Of a DNA stretch of 8,390 nucleotides, positions 7,006 through 8,390 are shown piece after piece (within the stretch, counting starts at the first letter, position 1; every line of letters starts with the position of its first letter). Source of the stretch: an uncultured beta proteobacterium (GTDB taxonomy: Bacteria > Pseudomonadota > Gammaproteobacteria > Burkholderiales > Burkholderiaceae_C). The stretch is from positions 1 through 8,390 of the forward strand of contig CAJASG010000483.1 in the NCBI GenBank assembly GCA_903944555.1. Direction: 5' to 3'. The translations under genes were made by a program, and so were the position numbers. Under the pieces are notes generated by a model that saw only the letters and a program-made list of their open reading frames with translations, did not search any database and was not told where the DNA came from.

Positions 7006-7018
7006 CCAACGGTGGATT
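7003..7018 (+). repeat. hairpin in the leader of the PsiF-like gene
   Basis: AATCCA, loop ACGG and TGGATT form a perfect 6-base stem with a 4-base loop. It overlaps the candidate -10 box and the expected transcription start, so it could be an operator half-site pair or a 5' mRNA hairpin. It may also be chance. Confidence 0.35.
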
Positions 7019-7064
7019 TATTTGCAACGGCGGCCAAGCTGCCAATTAACTGTTAGGACCCCTG

Positions 7065-7385
7065 ATGAAAAAACTGTTATCCCTTTTGGCTCTGGGCCTG
7101 TCACTCTCCTTGGGCGCAGCCCACGCTGCCGATGAGAAGGCAAAGACACCACAGCAATCCAAAATGGGGACCTGCAACAAGGATGCCACCGGCAAAACCG
7201 GCGATGAGCGCAAAGCCTTCATGAAAGAGTGCCTCTCCGCCAAGCCCGCAGCCGCCGCACCTGCTGCCGATGGCAAAACCGCACAGCAAACCAAAATGAA
7301 GACCTGCAACGCGGACGCGAAAACCAAAGCCTTGAAGGGCGACGAGCGCAAAGCCTTCATGAAAGAGTGCTTGTCGGCCAAGTAA
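7065..7385 (+). CDS. PsiF-repeat secreted protein
   Basis: A small exported protein of 106 residues with two copies of the PsiF repeat. PsiF was named for phosphate-starvation induction in E. coli; its molecular function is unknown. Residues 1-21 are a typical Sec signal (MKKLLSLLALGLSLSLGAAHA), with cleavage near AHA. Repeat 1 (about 30-60) contains QQSKMGTCN, then GDERKAFMKECLSAK. Repeat 2 (74-106) contains QQTKMKTCN and the same ending. Each repeat carries two cysteines (C37/C56, C81/C102), consistent with a disulfide in each once exported. Repeat 1 is two residues shorter in the middle. An Ala/Pro linker (61-70) separates them. The start is supported by AGGA (7055-7058) 6 bases ahead of the ATG. 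It is a single-gene unit: a candidate promoter upstream, an intrinsic terminator downstream, and divergent from argS. I left the symbol blank because orthology to psiF is not shown by repeats alone. Confidence 0.92.
   Translation: MKKLLSLLALGLSLSLGAAHAADEKAKTPQQSKMGTCNKDATGKTGDERKAFMKECLSAKPAAAAPAADGKTAQQTKMKTCNADAKTKALKGDERKAFMKECLSAK
7206..7370 (+). repeat. internal direct repeat within the PsiF-like gene
   Basis: A 27-base segment at 7206-7232 recurs without a mismatch at 7344-7370, 138 bases (46 codons) apart. It encodes the ERKAFMKEC core of both PsiF repeats. Flanking bases have diverged at synonymous positions (for example the codons for LSAK), so identity is confined to this core. 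Confidence 0.9.
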
Positions 7386-7404
7386 ATCTCGCCACGCTTC
7401 CAAT

Positions 7405-7424
7405 GGGCACTTCTGAAAGTGCCC
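7405..7424 (+). repeat. perfect stem-loop downstream of the PsiF-like gene
   Basis: GGGCACTT, loop CTGA and AAGTGCCC form a perfect 8-base stem 20 bases after the stop codon. No T-tract follows directly, so alone it is not an intrinsic terminator, but it sits just upstream of a real one and would protect the transcript's 3' end or add to termination. Confidence 0.75.
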
Positions 7425-7431
7425 TACCAAG

Positions 7432-7466
7432 GCCTGACCGCTCTGCGGCTCAGGCTTTTTGTTTTT
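7432..7466 (+). terminator. rho-independent terminator of the PsiF-like gene
   Basis: GCCTGA-CCGC (7432-7441), loop TCT, then GCGG-C-TCAGGC (7445-7455) forms a 10-base-pair GC-rich stem with one bulged C. It is followed at once by TTTTTGTTTTT (7456-7466). Orientation and T-tract fit termination of plus-strand transcription from the gene ending at 7385, before the convergent gene whose stop is at 7485. Confidence 0.9.
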
Positions 7467-7484
7467 GGCCCCGCTATCAATGCA

Positions 7485-8378
7485 TTATCCGCGGCTCAAA
7501 TAGACTTTGACAAAGCTACTCTTCAGTACCTCAGCTTTGGCAGGCAGCGTGTCTTTTCCGTCACTTTTTGCCCCCGCCAACAGCCCATCCAGGTTTTTGC
7601 GGATGGCCTGAATTTCCGCGTCTTGGGCCTCGGCCTCAACCAGCTTCAATTTATCGCTGACTTCAGGGTACAAACTGATCAATTTGACGGGGTCTTTTTG
7701 GTTGGCGGCATCCAGTACCAACTCCATCGCATCATGAAAATCGACCAGCGCCACGGCCAACATGGTGAATCCATTGCGCTTGAAAACATCCTGAAACACC
7801 GGGCGCACTTTTTCAAGATCTAAATGGGCTTGGTGAAGATCACCGCCGCGCACCAGTGGGTTGACGTCTGCCAGCACCGTGGCCACGCGCACCATGTCAA
7901 GTGGCAACTGGGCATCCCCCTTCAGCGCATAAGGCTGGTAGGCGGTGTACTTGAGTTGGAAATCCCGGAACGAGGGCAGTAATTTTTCGTAGTTGCTCAC
8001 CGCCTTTTCTCGCTCATTTTTCCCGGTGAAGAACAAGGTTTGTTTGTAGTAATTGTTCATCGCATTGAAGTCTTCCAGAAACAACTTGCGCGTGAAAAAC
8101 ATGCTGCCATAACTACCACCCACCACCACACCGACCAGCAGTAAAACGGCCATCGACACCAAGAAATTGCTGGGCGCAGCTTTGCCTGCGGAGGCTGTGC
8201 TGAGTCCAAAGATTTTGTAGATCGGACAAAAGCCGACGCCAGCAGTCACCAGCATCACGCACCCCGCCACAGTGCTGGCAATTTGCCACGCACCCGCGAG
8301 CCAGAAGTATGCCAACTCCAACAACAGTGCGGCCAACACGAGCCGGGCGACGCGATCGATCGCATTTAGATTTTTCAT
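7485..8378 (-). CDS. DUF2892 (YgaP-like) membrane protein with a helical extracytoplasmic domain, function unknown
   Basis: A 297-residue membrane protein of unknown function. Residues 1-60 match the DUF2892/YgaP-like inner-membrane domain: MKNLNAIDRVARL, two hydrophobic helices (about 11-30 and 33-49), and the closing motif GFCPIYKIFGLST (49-61), with a cysteine-proline pair typical of the family. A third hydrophobic helix follows at about 71-95 (LVSMAVLLLVGVVVGGSYGS). The remaining 200 residues are soluble, mostly helical and charged, with YYKQTLFFTGKNEREKA (110-126), DLHQAHLDLEKVRPVF (180-195) and VDFHDAMELVLDAA (212-225). The segment has no CxxCH haem site. The regularly spaced histidines and the EKVRPVF-type stretch recall periplasmic helical-bundle proteins, but that is only an impression. 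With three membrane helices the large domain probably faces the periplasm. The start ATG at 8378 has GAGGA (8387-8383) just upstream. Most family proteins with the GxCPxY motif are only about 60-70 residues or carry a rhodanese domain, so the long tail is unusual. It converges on the PsiF-like gene. Confidence 0.8.
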   Translation of the reverse strand: MKNLNAIDRVARLVLAALLLELAYFWLAGAWQIASTVAGCVMLVTAGVGFCPIYKIFGLSTASAGKAAPSNFLVSMAVLLLVGVVVGGSYGSMFFTRKLFLEDFNAMNNYYKQTLFFTGKNEREKAVSNYEKLLPSFRDFQLKYTAYQPYALKGDAQLPLDMVRVATVLADVNPLVRGGDLHQAHLDLEKVRPVFQDVFKRNGFTMLAVALVDFHDAMELVLDAANQKDPVKLISLYPEVSDKLKLVEAEAQDAEIQAIRKNLDGLLAGAKSDGKDTLPAKAEVLKSSFVKVYLSRG

Positions 8379-8390
8379 GAAATCCTCGTC

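Noticed and set aside
7046..7381. Minus-strand frame of 111 codons with an internally repeated protein sequence
   Set aside because: It is antisense to the PsiF-repeat gene; its apparent repeats mirror the PsiF repeats. The plus-strand gene has a signal peptide, ribosome site and terminator, the minus frame has none.
1..8390. Mobile element, phage, CRISPR, toxin-antitoxin or defence system
   Set aside because: No transposase, integrase, terminal inverted repeats, regularly spaced repeats, or toxin/defence motifs were seen. Gene content and order are those of conserved chromosomal housekeeping loci.

Overview
The window looks like ordinary chromosome from a betaproteobacterium, most likely a Comamonadaceae member (Rhodoferax/Polaromonas-like). 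The basis is moderately high GC, the lptA-lptB-rpoN order, an argS-SPOR-dsbA block of the kind common in Burkholderiales, and residue-level resemblance of the proteins. I see no phage, IS, CRISPR, tRNA or rRNA signal, and no gene-free stretch longer than about 140 bases.

Layout from left to right. Positions 1-2710, minus strand: an envelope/regulation cluster transcribed right to left, lptA (periplasmic LPS bridge), lptB (LPS-export ATPase) and rpoN (sigma-54, whose C-terminus runs off the left edge). The three are tightly coupled: a 4-base lptA/lptB overlap, then the lptB stop directly abutting the rpoN start. Positions 2811-3743, minus: a DHH-family phosphoesterase. Positions 3843-6924, minus: argS (arginyl-tRNA synthetase), a membrane-anchored SPOR-domain protein, and dsbA (periplasmic disulfide oxidase), probably one transcript starting just upstream of argS. 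Positions 6925-7064: a divergent promoter region. Positions 7065-7385, plus: a small secreted protein with two PsiF repeats, followed by a strong intrinsic terminator. Positions 7485-8378, minus and convergent with it: a membrane protein with an N-terminal DUF2892 (YgaP-like) domain joined to a helical extracytoplasmic domain of unknown function.

Functionally, most of the window is housekeeping: outer-membrane LPS transport, disulfide formation, peptidoglycan/division-associated SPOR binding, translation and alternative sigma factor. I did not find a convincing new multi-gene system. The most surprising observation is in LptB. Its Walker A lysine, needed for ATP hydrolysis and essential in known LptB proteins, is encoded as glutamine (CAG) in an otherwise intact gene, and a second highly conserved residue beside the H-loop histidine is also changed. 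This is either a sequence error or a real and puzzling variant. Lesser points are the absence of lptC next to lptA, the DUF2892 fusion protein, a recently homogenised repeat in the PsiF-like gene, and a possibly leaderless argS message.
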